Source: CAYHDN01 sp964355425 (GTDB lineage: Bacteria; Patescibacteriota; UBA1384; XYA2-FULL-43-10; CAINNR01). Taken from it: 16,649 nt of DNA. Positions 6,216 to 13,723 of this stretch are shown here, piece by piece; the stretch's first letter is position 1; each line of letters opens with the position of its first letter. The DNA lies in assembly GCA_964355425.1 (NCBI GenBank), contig CAYHDN010000014.1, positions 1 to 16,649 of the forward strand, in the 5' to 3' direction. The translations under genes were made by a program, and so were the position numbers. The notes under the pieces were generated by a model. The model was not told the origin of the DNA, did not search any database, and saw only the letters and a program-made list of their open reading frames with translations.

Positions 6216-6647
6216 ATGAATAAAAATTTGGGAAAAATTCGGAAAGTATTTTCCAGCGTTTTTGGTGTGATGGTATTTGGTTCTCTATTTTCTCTGATTG
6301 TCAGTTTCAATGTCCCAACAGTTAGTCACGCCGCCCTCGCAACACCTGACAGCGAATCAGTCGGTGTTGGAGTCGCAATACCGGGCACAGGAATCGAATC
6401 AAAAGGAGAGTATAAATTCAGCGTTTATGTCCGGGCAATTTACGCTTTCTCAATGAAGGTCGCCGTCGCCCTGGCGACCCTAATGGTAATTTACGCTGGC
6501 TACAAATACTTGACCAGCCGCGGCGAATCCGGAGCGATAAACGAAGCCAAAGACATTCTTTTTTCTACTTTGATGGGCGCGGCGCTTTTGATGCTGGTGT
6601 TGCTCGTCGCTAATATCGCTGGACTTAATCTAAATCTTCCTTCTTAA
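6216..6647 (+). CDS. TrbC/VirB2-like pilin, small
   Basis: A 143-residue protein. An N-terminal hydrophobic segment (residues 13-33) ends at a plausible signal peptidase site, SHA-A (about 39). Two transmembrane helices follow (about 78-97 and 114-136), separated by the loop GYKYLTSRGESGAINEAKD. A G-x-x-Y-[IL]-T-[SA]-x-G loop followed by a lysine-rich turn is typical of VirB2/TrbC-type pilins of type IV secretion systems and of the T4SS-pilin family frequent in Patescibacteria. The small helical subunit would sit in the membrane and could polymerise. There is no Shine-Dalgarno; it probably shares a transcript with the next gene, 8 nt away. Its exact role is unknown. Confidence 0.75.
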   Translation: MNKNLGKIRKVFSSVFGVMVFGSLFSLIVSFNVPTVSHAALATPDSESVGVGVAIPGTGIESKGEYKFSVYVRAIYAFSMKVAVALATLMVIYAGYKYLTSRGESGAINEAKDILFSTLMGAALLMLVLLVANIAGLNLNLPS

Positions 6648-6655
6648 AGATAACA

Positions 6656-9007
6656 ATGAACAAAAAACCGCCAATTTCAAAACGCTTTATCACCAATCTT
6701 CTGATTGTGCTTTTCGGCGTCATGGTTCTTCTTGTGACGGCTACTTTAACGTATGAGCTCTGGTTTTCCTCCGCCGACCGGCCTAACCCGAATACACCGA
6801 CTCAACCAATTTTTATTCCAAGCGTTTCTTATAGGATCGACAGTGGCTATCTATGTGTTTATGACGCCGGCGCGATAGCCGACGCTTTTTTGCTTGACTC
6901 TGGAGCGTATGCGACTGACCCGCATGCTCAAATTTACACTTACAACGGTCAGCAATATGCCTGCCTGCCAGTTGTTGTCAACAATTATGTCACCGGTACT
7001 GAAAGTGAAAGTAAACCAACATATAAATTACTGGATTTTGCTTACCGTATGGCACAGGATGCTTTTGACGAGGCTTCAAAACCAGTAATTAATAAGGCAA
7101 TCTATCAATATCGTCAAGCGATAATTCACGCCGGACTTAACTATCGAATAGTAAATAACAAACTCTACATACATGGCGGCTTTGAAAGTGTCTATGCCGG
7201 TTTTGCCGAGTCTGGACAAACCACTGATAAAGACGTAGTAATTTCCAACGATTTTCCATTTTCAGACTTATTTGGCGAAGATGACTGGGCCTTAGTCGTT
7301 GATACAAATGTAAACACTACTTATGCTGACCCACAGGAAGGATCACTGGCATTAAATATTTTAGAATCAGGCATGGATTCAGCAGCCTCAGCTGAAACTG
7401 TTGAGAATAGTCTTTTAGCTGAAAGCGGCGCACCAAGCGGATTATCAAGGCTTCAGTTTTTTCAAGACAAAGATATTTTGCAAAAAGCCGTTAACAATTA
7501 CCGAGCACAAATATCGCATTCAACTTCAACTGATGCTTTAACACTTTCCAGTGTTGATACCATCGAATTTAACGGATCGGTAAAGATTATCTTCTCCGTT
7601 AATCCTCGGGCTCTAGGCAGTACACCGATTAACAAGCTTGGCCTGAAAATTAACAATCACGATGTTTGGGAATTTCCACCCAGTTCAACAAGTCAAACCA
7701 ATGAAATGAGCTGGAATCCAGATAAAAAAGAAGGTTTCTATGTTCTCGATAGCAGTGTTGGAACTCCGGACGAAATGATTTCAACTGCTTTTTCTGGTCC
7801 AAAGGTTATTGATTTTGCGGCCATCAATCAAAATAATCAACTTATTGACCAAGTCAGCAAAACTATTACTGTTGGCGGCGATCCGTCAAGCGGGCCGCAG
7901 ACAGGCGGCGGATCAGTCAGTTTTACTGTCACTGTTCCGCACTCTGTCAACAAAGCCGACACAGAAGCAATAAAAAAAGTACCGATCACACTTTCAGGCA
8001 CAAATTTAAATACTGCCGGACAACCAAAAAAGGTCGAAAAAATTGCCGTATATATCTGTCACGCCAGTCGCGAAGAGATACTGTCTGAAGGAAATGATTC
8101 TCGAAAATGTACCGAAACAACACACTTTGGCTTAAATGCTGACCAGTTTGAATTCAGTAATAAATTAGTAGAATGGGACGCCTCGGGCACACCGCTAGGC
8201 ACAAATTCAGTAATGATTAAGGCTTTTGCACCAAAAGTTGGCACTACATTTCCACCTGTCCCGGGTAGCGAAAAAGTTCTTAGTGACAACATCGAGGTCA
8301 TTAACGATCCGTCGGTTGTTGAAGGAGGTGGTGGTACTGGTGGCGGCACCGATGGTGAAACGGTAAACCTGCCGTGGGTTGCCAATTTTGCCTACTCAAG
8401 AACAATTAAAACAGTAGAAGATTTACTGTCAACTCTTGGTGGTTTTACGCTTTTGATTTTAGCTTTTCTGGCAGTCATCGCAATTATCATTGCCGGCATG
8501 AAATATATTACCTCCGGCGGCGATCCGAAGAATGCCGAGACGGCCAAAAAAGCCATACTTTTCGCTGTTTACGGTATTGTTATTGCCATCCTTTCGGTTA
8601 CTTTGATAGAAATTACTTACAACGAAGTCGGTTCGATATTCGGCGGTCATCCGTCAGTCCCAGATAAAGTCGGACAAATTATTCCAAGCGACCTCTTCAC
8701 GCTAGAGAGAGGGCCGAATTTACAACTTGGAGATTTATTTAATGTTTACAACAGTCCGGGCGAGGGCGGGACAACAGGGCAGCCCGGACTGGTTTGGCGC
8801 ATCATCAGACTGGCGGTCTACTGGGCAGAAATCGTTGCTGTTTTCTTTATTCTATACGCCAGCTTCCAATATTTAACCTCCTACGGCGACGAGGGCAAAG
8901 CAGAAAGCGCTAAAAAAACCCTTATCTGGGCGGTCGTAGGATTGGCGGTTGTTATCGCCGCCGGTTATCTTTTAACAATTTTTACTGATGTAATTACGAA
9001 GCTATAA
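6656..9007 (+). CDS. Large surface protein with two C-terminal VirB2-like pilin modules
   Basis: A 783-residue protein. Residues about 10-32 are a signal anchor. Residues about 40-560 are a large extracytoplasmic region I do not recognise; its latter part (about 420-555) is beta-rich and Ig-like, bounded by Gly-rich linkers (GGDPSSGPQTGGG; EGGGGTGGGTDG). From about 570 two VirB2-like modules follow: the first with loop AGMKYITSGGDPKNAETAKK (from about 613), the second with YASFQYLTSYGDEGKAESAK (from about 734), each between two hydrophobic helices. The same loop is in the small pilins at 6216 and 9120. Few cysteines are present. The gene is 8 nt after the small pilin. It may be a tip or base component of an appendage, or a membrane channel; no known family covers its whole length. 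Confidence 0.75.
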   Translation: MNKKPPISKRFITNLLIVLFGVMVLLVTATLTYELWFSSADRPNPNTPTQPIFIPSVSYRIDSGYLCVYDAGAIADAFLLDSGAYATDPHAQIYTYNGQQYACLPVVVNNYVTGTESESKPTYKLLDFAYRMAQDAFDEASKPVINKAIYQYRQAIIHAGLNYRIVNNKLYIHGGFESVYAGFAESGQTTDKDVVISNDFPFSDLFGEDDWALVVDTNVNTTYADPQEGSLALNILESGMDSAASAETVENSLLAESGAPSGLSRLQFFQDKDILQKAVNNYRAQISHSTSTDALTLSSVDTIEFNGSVKIIFSVNPRALGSTPINKLGLKINNHDVWEFPPSSTSQTNEMSWNPDKKEGFYVLDSSVGTPDEMISTAFSGPKVIDFAAINQNNQLIDQVSKTITVGGDPSSGPQTGGGSVSFTVTVPHSVNKADTEAIKKVPITLSGTNLNTAGQPKKVEKIAVYICHASREEILSEGNDSRKCTETTHFGLNADQFEFSNKLVEWDASGTPLGTNSVMIKAFAPKVGTTFPPVPGSEKVLSDNIEVINDPSVVEGGGGTGGGTDGETVNLPWVANFAYSRTIKTVEDLLSTLGGFTLLILAFLAVIAIIIAGMKYITSGGDPKNAETAKKAILFAVYGIVIAILSVTLIEITYNEVGSIFGGHPSVPDKVGQIIPSDLFTLERGPNLQLGDLFNVYNSPGEGGTTGQPGLVWRIIRLAVYWAEIVAVFFILYASFQYLTSYGDEGKAESAKKTLIWAVVGLAVVIAAGYLLTIFTDVITKL

Positions 9008-9041
9008 TTCATTGACTTTGAATCTGATCTGTTGCAGGCAC

Positions 9042-9071
9042 TTGACAACTGTTTACAGATAGCAATATGAT
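9042..9071 (+). promoter_or_regulatory. Sigma70-type promoter of the third pilin gene
   Basis: TTGACA (9042-9047) and TATGAT (9066-9071) with an 18-nt spacer give a leader of about 40 nt ending in AAGGAGG. The small pilin can therefore be made independently of, and more strongly than, the upstream genes. Confidence 0.7.
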
Positions 9072-9119
9072 ATACTTAAAGTAATATTTAATAACTCTAA
9101 TTTAGATTAAGGAGGAACG

Positions 9120-9434
9120 ATGGGTTGGCTAGTCGAAAGAGCGTATGCAATAAGTTGGAACTTTCTGACAGTTAAAACTGGCTCACAAGGAACAGTATCT
9201 GGTTTGATGACTAGTATTGTAGGTTGGGTTGGCGCAATTGCTGGTATTTTGGCATTCATCTACCTAGTCTACTCAGGAATTATTTATATAACTGCCGGAG
9301 GTAATCCCGACGCGGCGAAAAAAGGTCAACAGGGCATAATAAACGCCATTATTGGCATCATTATAATAATTTTTGCTTACTTCATTGTTACCGCTTTGGC
9401 AACTTACTTCGGTAGCAGTAACTCTACGGTATAA
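9120..9434 (+). CDS. TrbC/VirB2-like pilin, small
   Basis: A 104-residue protein. Two transmembrane helices (about 33-57 and 71-95) flank the loop SGIIYITAGGNPDAAKKGQQ, the same motif as in the two modules of the preceding large protein. The N-terminus is short, without a long signal sequence. ATG 9120 follows GGAGG by 4 nt, behind its own promoter. Small pilins of this type form the filament in VirB2-like systems, so this may be the major subunit. That is inferred from its size, the strong expression signals and its neighbours. It converges on the decayed pilB fragment. Confidence 0.78.
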   Translation: MGWLVERAYAISWNFLTVKTGSQGTVSGLMTSIVGWVGAIAGILAFIYLVYSGIIYITAGGNPDAAKKGQQGIINAIIGIIIIIFAYFIVTALATYFGSSNSTV

Positions 9435-9478
9435 ATCAGACAGCAAAAATTTCGATTGATCTAGAAATCTTGGTATTA

Positions 9479-9586
9479 TTAGTCCTTTGTTACCCGCCAA
9501 ACTTCTGCCGTGGTTGTAGAACCTTCGAGAGCTTTTATTAAACCGTCTTACTCCATGGTAATCATTCCCTGGGACAAGGCGGTTTT
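9479..9586 (-). pseudogene. Decayed duplicate of the 3' end of pilB
   Basis: 108 nt align without gaps to 10480-10587, the 3' end of the PilB-like gene, with nine differences by eye. The frame still reads ALSQGMITME then a stop where the intact gene has Gln (CAA to TAA), then DGLIKALEGSTTTAEVWRVT and a final TAA. Homology stops abruptly on the upstream side. The copy is in the same orientation as pilB and lies on the far side of the TrpR-like gene. Confidence 0.9.
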
Positions 9587-9705
9587 GGCTCCAAATCTCC
9601 TTATTTCTTCTAATAAATAGATTCTCACGGCGCTTTACTGCATATCAAGTTTAATACTCAAGTTTAATACCAATAAATATCAAAACAATATTTCTGCCAA
9701 TATCT

Positions 9706-9727
9706 ATCAACACAACGACGTGTTGAT
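9706..9727. promoter_or_regulatory. 22-bp operator-like palindrome, copy 1
   Basis: ATCAACAC-N6-GTGTTGAT, with centre AACGAC; exactly the reverse complement of the other two copies. It is farthest from the TrpR-like gene, about 220 nt beyond its stop. Confidence 0.7.
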
Positions 9728-9857
9728 GAATGTGATTTAATTTTATTTTCTAGATGATTCGTATCAACTATTTATATTGTTCAATATATTTTCTACTGGA
9801 TATACCCTCTAATAGTTTATCAAACCAGCTATCAGTCCCCACTTTGTACACCATTAA

Positions 9858-9893
9858 TGAAAGTATCAACACGTCGTTGTGTTGATACTTTCA
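9858..9893. promoter_or_regulatory. Operator-like palindrome, copy 2, extended to 15-bp arms
   Basis: The 22-bp core (9865-9886) is identical to copy 3. Here the arms extend to 15 bp (TGAAAGTATCAACAC / GTGTTGATACTTTCA) around GTCGTT. It lies about 50 nt past the stop of the TrpR-like gene. A hairpin formed in RNA would be stable, but no T-tract follows. Confidence 0.7.
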
Positions 9894-9945
9894 AGCCCAA
9901 AAAGTCATAAAGATTGATACTGATTAACTAAATGCTCGGATATTG

Positions 9946-10362
9946 CTATTTTTTCTTTGCGTCGCGCATAAACTGGCGAAAACCGCCACCAAGAGTTTTG
10001 TCCTGTGGATCAAAACCGGTTGATTTCGTCTTCGGCATCTTTGGTTCAAAAGTAAAATCGTTTAACAACTTATTGAAAGTGTGGTTGTGCTCGCCATTTT
10101 TGTGATATAGATCTAATGCTTTTGTAATTGTGTTTGTTGAAACACCTAGCGCAAGTGATATATCAGAATATTTTTCACCTTTATTCAGCAATCGAATTAT
10201 TACTAGCCTCTGAGCAATCGCTGCCTTTTCGCTCACGGTTAAGAGTGTAGCAAGAACTGCTTTTATTTGACTCTCATTCTTGCATTCAGAAGACAATTTG
10301 ACCAAAGTTTCAAATTGATTGCTTCTCTTTGCCGCATCCCATCCACCACTAATTTTTCGCAT
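9946..10362 (-). CDS. TrpR-superfamily transcriptional regulator (YerC/TrpR-like)
   Basis: A 138-residue protein. Residues about 18-90 are a TrpR-type all-helical DNA-binding domain: 'LLTVSEKAAIAQRLVIIRLL' followed by the helix-turn-helix KGEKYSDISLALGVSTNTITKALDLYH. The C-terminal ~45 residues are polar, end in a lysine-rich tail and are not part of the usual domain. The ATG at 10362 has AAGGAGG with GGAGG 4 nt before it. An operator-like palindrome lies just upstream of that site and two more lie downstream, so it most likely regulates itself. Whether it binds tryptophan cannot be judged; no trp genes are near. It is downstream of pilB in the same direction, with 117 nt between. Confidence 0.85.
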   Translation of the reverse strand: MRKISGGWDAAKRSNQFETLVKLSSECKNESQIKAVLATLLTVSEKAAIAQRLVIIRLLNKGEKYSDISLALGVSTNTITKALDLYHKNGEHNHTFNKLLNDFTFEPKMPKTKSTGFDPQDKTLGGGFRQFMRDAKKK

Positions 10363-10377
10363 TATCCCTCCTTATGC

Positions 10378-10399
10378 ATCAACACGTCGTTGTGTTGAT
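10378..10399. promoter_or_regulatory. 22-bp operator-like palindrome, copy 3, before the TrpR-like gene
   Basis: ATCAACAC-GTCGTT-GTGTTGAT, the same 22 bases as the core of copy 2. It ends only 7 nt from the Shine-Dalgarno of the TrpR-like gene, so binding here could block transcription, and an RNA hairpin could affect translation. Confidence 0.75.
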
Positions 10400-10479
10400 A
10401 TGAATTAAATTATTTATTAACATTCATTACACTTATCCACCAGATGATAACAATTAAAGCTTGATACAAATAAAATTAA

Positions 10480-12129
10480 TCAGTCCTTTGTTACTCGCCA
10501 GACTTCGGCCGTGGTAGTAGAACCTTCGAGAACTTTTATTAAACCGTCTTGTTCCATGGTAATCATTCCCTGTGACAAGGCGGTTTTTGTAAACTCGGCA
10601 ATTGTTGCTTGTCGGCCGATTAATGTTTCCAACTCTGACGTCGGGACCAAGACTTCGACAATGACTTGGCGGCCCAAGAAACCGGATTTATTACAGGCCG
10701 AGCAGCCAGCGCCTCTCTTGAGTTTGACGTCGGCCGCCGGCAGATTCAATTCGGCTGCAATCTCCGGTAGCAGTTTGTCTTTCATTGGCGAAAGAATATT
10801 TTTCACTTCGTCCCAAAGCGGTTCGGTTGGAGCAAACTCAACCGCGCATTTCTGACAGATTTTCCGCACCAGTCTTTGGCCCATAATCAAATTAATTGAG
10901 CCGGCGAGCAAAAATGGCCGGACGCCAATTTCTAAAAGCCGCGGCAGGGCCGCCGGCGCCGTATTTGAGTGAAGGGATGATAACAATAAGTGGCCTGTCA
11001 ATGCCGCTTGGACGGCAATTTCGGCAGTTTCTTTATCTCTGATCTCACCAACCATCAAAATGTCCGGATCCTGACGCAGGGCGCCCCGCAAGCCCTCGGC
11101 AAAAGTATATCCGGCCTCCGGGTCAATCTGACTCTGCTGGACACTGGAAATTCGATATTCGATCGGATCTTCCAATGAAATAATTTTTATCCCGGGTTTT
11201 CGTAACTCCATAATCATGGCGTAAAGCGTTGTTGATTTACCAGAACCGGTCGGACCGGTATTCAATATCATCCCGTGCGGTCTTTTAATCGCCGTTTTTA
11301 TTACTCCCAGTGCATCGGGCCGGAAACCAAGATCGGCTAATTTTTTAATTTGCATTTCCTGGCCTAGCAAACGCATGACTATACTTTCGCCATAAGCCGA
11401 TGGCAAAGTTGAGACTCTTAAATCAACCTCATTATCGCCGTGTTTTATTGAAAAACGACCGTCTTGCGGTTCAGCTGTGACATCCATTTTCAGCTTTGCC
11501 AAAAATTTTATTCTTGAAAGCAAAAACTTGTAGGCAGATAGCGACATTCGAACAACGTCTTGCAAAACACCGTCGACTCGAAAGCGAACAAGAAAATTGA
11601 CTGCTCCCGGCTCGATATGAACATCGGAAGCATTCATTTTAGTCGCTGAAACCAAAATTAAGTCCAAAAGTTCAGTCGTCGTCACTTTCTTGGCCGCTTC
11701 CTGAATATCAGCAACCGTGTGAATTTTCTCGATCAGGTCATGACGCTTTTTATTAACATCCAGCGCTTTGTTTTGCTCCTCTTCCTGTTTTTCTTGAAAA
11801 GTGCTGATAGCATAAGCTAAACTAGTTCGAGAAATTATTACATAGGTAAATTTGGCATTATTTGCCGACGCATATTCGTCCAAAACCTTCTTTAGCTTGG
11901 GGCTTTGCCGACCAAGGACTCCGACTCTAATTTCCCTGCCAATTTTTAAATAAGGCGCAAAATTATTTTCAATCATCGTCTCGGCTGGAAACAGCATCAA
12001 AATCTCGGCTGCAAACGGATATCCAACTAAATCCATGTATTGCAGACCAGCTTTTGACGCCAGAGCCCAAGTCTGCTCCTCCTCTTCCGTCCGGCGCATC
12101 GAATATAATTTTTGATTAAGATCAACCAA
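10480..12129 (-). CDS. pilB: PilB/GspE-type assembly ATPase
   Basis: A 549-residue hexameric secretion ATPase, which would power type IV pilus extension from the cytoplasmic face. In order: an N-terminal region with a divergent GspE-N fold (1-~110), a charged linker (EKQEEEQNKALDVNKKRHD), then the ATPase core with Walker A GPTGSGKST (292-300, Lys298), Asp box ISLEDPIEYR (316-325), Walker B ILMVGEIRD (357-365), His box TGHLLLSSLHSNTA (378-391), and a zinc site of two CxxC pairs (C425/C428, C476/C479). All key residues are present. The start is a TTG at 12129 with GGAGG 4 nt before it. The 3' end is duplicated in decayed form at 9479-9586. No pilC, pilT or pilD lies in the window, so it may act in a pilus encoded elsewhere or with the nearby pilin-like proteins. 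Confidence 0.93.
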   Translation of the reverse strand: MVDLNQKLYSMRRTEEEEQTWALASKAGLQYMDLVGYPFAAEILMLFPAETMIENNFAPYLKIGREIRVGVLGRQSPKLKKVLDEYASANNAKFTYVIISRTSLAYAISTFQEKQEEEQNKALDVNKKRHDLIEKIHTVADIQEAAKKVTTTELLDLILVSATKMNASDVHIEPGAVNFLVRFRVDGVLQDVVRMSLSAYKFLLSRIKFLAKLKMDVTAEPQDGRFSIKHGDNEVDLRVSTLPSAYGESIVMRLLGQEMQIKKLADLGFRPDALGVIKTAIKRPHGMILNTGPTGSGKSTTLYAMIMELRKPGIKIISLEDPIEYRISSVQQSQIDPEAGYTFAEGLRGALRQDPDILMVGEIRDKETAEIAVQAALTGHLLLSSLHSNTAPAALPRLLEIGVRPFLLAGSINLIMGQRLVRKICQKCAVEFAPTEPLWDEVKNILSPMKDKLLPEIAAELNLPAADVKLKRGAGCSACNKSGFLGRQVIVEVLVPTSELETLIGRQATIAEFTKTALSQGMITMEQDGLIKVLEGSTTTAEVWRVTKD

Positions 12130-12233
12130 GAAACCTCCGGTTTCGAGTTAAAAGTTAAAAATTTATAAAGTAGAAAGTAAAATGTATTTTACAATAGATT
12201 CTTGTTCCTTGAACTTTATGGACTTTACAAACT
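12130..12233. repeat. A/T-rich spacer with short related repeats
   Basis: Variants of 'AACTTTATGRACTTT' occur side by side (about 12211-12243), with 'AAAGTTAAAAATTTATAAAGTAGAAAGTAAAA' style repeats before them. It resembles the dispersed A/T-rich intergenic elements near galU. The Shine-Dalgarno of pilB (GGAGG, 12134-12138) is at its left edge. Confidence 0.4.
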
Positions 12234-13154
12234 TTATGAACTTTCGACTAGTCGTCTGTAGACGACCGTCCAAAAAGCCGAGATATAAGCATTGGTTGCA
12301 CCGGAAATAACCAGTATTCCGGCGATCAGTACTAAAACAGCGATAGAAGCGTAAATCCAAACTCCGGTCCATTTGGCCAAAAAATATATCCCAACCCCAA
12401 TCAAAAGCAAAACGCCGCCGATGAACATTAGAGCTACAATCAACGCTAAACCAACGACGGTGCCAACTGCCAACTGGATCAGATAAGCAATTATTACCTT
12501 GCTGAAATTAGCGGCAATTAACTTTCTCGTCTCTCTTATAGCTTCGATAATCCGATTATTTTTGATCACAATTTGCCGATAGGCTAAATTCATCATGGCG
12601 TTTATATAGGCCGCCAGAACGATAAAGCCAAAAAATACGGCGATGCCGACTGGAATAATTAGGAGTAAAAACCAAAGTGAGAGAGCCACCACCAGCGCGA
12701 TCAGGCCGGCAATGACGGCAAACATCACAACAATTATGGCAAAAACTATCAAGGCAATTAACAATGCCAGGCCGAGAAAACGCCAGAAATATTTTTGACC
12801 GGCGGCAAAAGCTTTACCAAAATTTACTTCGGTTTTATCCGATTCGAGCGAATTGACTGAATAGATCAATCCGGCACGGGCGCAATAAGAGATATATAGA
12901 ACAACGAGCGAGATCAGGAAAAGTCCAGCTAAAACGATGCCGATCTCTAAATAATGCTGGCTGATCCAACCGCCAACGGTGTTACCGAAATTTTCAAAAT
13001 CCTGATCGCCGCCCGACCAGCTGCTGCCGCTACCGGAATAACCGCCAAAACCACCTTCGGTCAAAGCGGCCAAAATTCCCAACCCCCAAAGGAATCTGTA
13101 TTTTTTAATATATCCCCAGGGCTTTACTATCGCCTCGTTCCAATTGATTTTCAT
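12234..13154 (-). CDS. Polytopic membrane protein, unknown function
   Basis: A 306-residue protein with an amphipathic N-terminus (NEAIVKPWGYIKKYRFLWGLG), a Gly/Ser-rich loop at about 33-60, and six or seven hydrophobic segments from residue 70 to 295. The overall pattern (a cytoplasmic start 'W..A..KPW.YI.K', long hydrophobic helices, and a middle segment 'AYRQIVIKNNRIIEAIRETRKLI') resembles DUF4013/YciC-like or glycerophosphodiesterase-type membrane domains found in many Gram-positive and Patescibacteria genomes. No catalytic motif is seen. ATG 13154 follows GGGAGG by 3 nt. It precedes pilB in the same direction with ~100 nt between, so they might share a transcript. Confidence 0.75.
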   Translation of the reverse strand: MKINWNEAIVKPWGYIKKYRFLWGLGILAALTEGGFGGYSGSGSSWSGGDQDFENFGNTVGGWISQHYLEIGIVLAGLFLISLVVLYISYCARAGLIYSVNSLESDKTEVNFGKAFAAGQKYFWRFLGLALLIALIVFAIIVVMFAVIAGLIALVVALSLWFLLLIIPVGIAVFFGFIVLAAYINAMMNLAYRQIVIKNNRIIEAIRETRKLIAANFSKVIIAYLIQLAVGTVVGLALIVALMFIGGVLLLIGVGIYFLAKWTGVWIYASIAVLVLIAGILVISGATNAYISAFWTVVYRRLVESS

Positions 13155-13205
13155 AGTCCTCCCCTCGTCTTATTCACTGTTCTTTCAATGTCTATTTTAC
13201 CACAG

Positions 13206-13255
13206 TTGACTGGAAAAGTATTTGTGGTATCTTTTAGGTTGCGTTCACGAAACGC
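13206..13255 (+). promoter_or_regulatory. Promoter and leader hairpin of the gene at 13269
   Basis: TTGACT (13206-13211) and TATCTT (13228-13233) with a 16-nt spacer. Downstream, GCGTT-CACGA-AACGC (13241-13255) can form a small stem just before the Shine-Dalgarno GGAGG (13258-13262). Confidence 0.5.
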
Positions 13256-13268
13256 ATGGAGGATCACA

Positions 13269-13676
13269 ATGAGGCTTTCCAGGATGCAAATCCCCGTGCT
13301 CCAGGCGCTTTGCTTGGTCATCGGCGAGATCAATCGCGGCAAAGCAGTCGACGATCCTGAATATCTACAGCTCGTGTCCAGCGACTTTTCCACCTCCGAA
13401 AGCGGTAGCCGCTACTACCGCTACGCCCAGATCTATCTTGACACCGAAGACTGCAACTGCAAGCCGATTGCCAAGACCAGAAACCACGTCTTTGCCAACC
13501 TGTCCCTCCGTTACTTGAGGACACCAGGAGCCTGGATTGTTGAACGGGTCGAGATCAATGACCACTTCTTCCGTCTTCAATGGGATGGCGCCGACATCAT
13601 CGGCGTCGAGGAGGTCTTCCCACCGGAGGACATCAACGAGATGCTTGAATGGCGTCAAGAGAACAATTGGCCTTAA
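13269..13676 (+). CDS. Hypothetical protein, lone GC-richer gene
   Basis: A 135-residue soluble protein that I do not recognise. ATG 13269 is chosen because GGAGG stands 6 nt before it and the promoter lies upstream; the open frame extends farther back only by chance. The sequence is mixed alpha/beta, with a segment rich in aromatic and acidic residues (SRYYRYAQIYLDTEDCNCK), the beta-like 'WIVERVEINDHFFRLQWDGADI', and an acidic end. The cysteine pair CNC (residues near 60) might bind metal but is too little to call. Codons are clearly GC-richer than those of adjacent genes. It has its own promoter and terminator, which suggests an independently acquired single-gene unit. Confidence 0.7.
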   Translation: MRLSRMQIPVLQALCLVIGEINRGKAVDDPEYLQLVSSDFSTSESGSRYYRYAQIYLDTEDCNCKPIAKTRNHVFANLSLRYLRTPGAWIVERVEINDHFFRLQWDGADIIGVEEVFPPEDINEMLEWRQENNWP

Positions 13677-13702
13677 CCCACCCCACCAAGGGGGTGGTTT
13701 TT
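13677..13702 (+). terminator. Intrinsic terminator
   Basis: CCACCCC (13678-13684) pairs with GGGGTGG (13691-13697) around ACCAAG and is followed by TTTTT, starting right after the stop codon of the preceding gene. The stem may also slow transcription coming from the opposite strand. Confidence 0.85.
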
Positions 13703-13723
13703 CATTTTCGGGTCCTTCGATAT

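Larger units (their letters stand above)
9435..9945. other. 511-nt region without an intact gene
   Basis: It holds a decayed copy of the pilB 3' end (9479-9586), a perfect tandem duplication of TCAAGTTTAATAC (9645-9657 and 9658-9670), and two of the three TrpR-locus palindromes (9706-9727, 9865-9886). The remaining sequence is A/T-rich and shows no reading frame or RNA gene that I can support. Confidence 0.7.

Noticed and set aside
9645..9670. CRISPR-like repeats
   Set aside because: Just two adjacent 13-bp copies without spacers. No cas gene or regularly spaced repeat occurs in the window.
10480..10482. Alternative genetic code (UGA as glycine)
   Set aside because: UGA ends pilB and the HTH antitoxin gene where family lengths predict a stop, and no gene needs read-through.
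12954..13268. The upstream extension of the plus-strand gene at 13269
   Set aside because: It runs antisense through the membrane protein gene and across the promoter; the ATG at 13269 has the ribosome-binding site.
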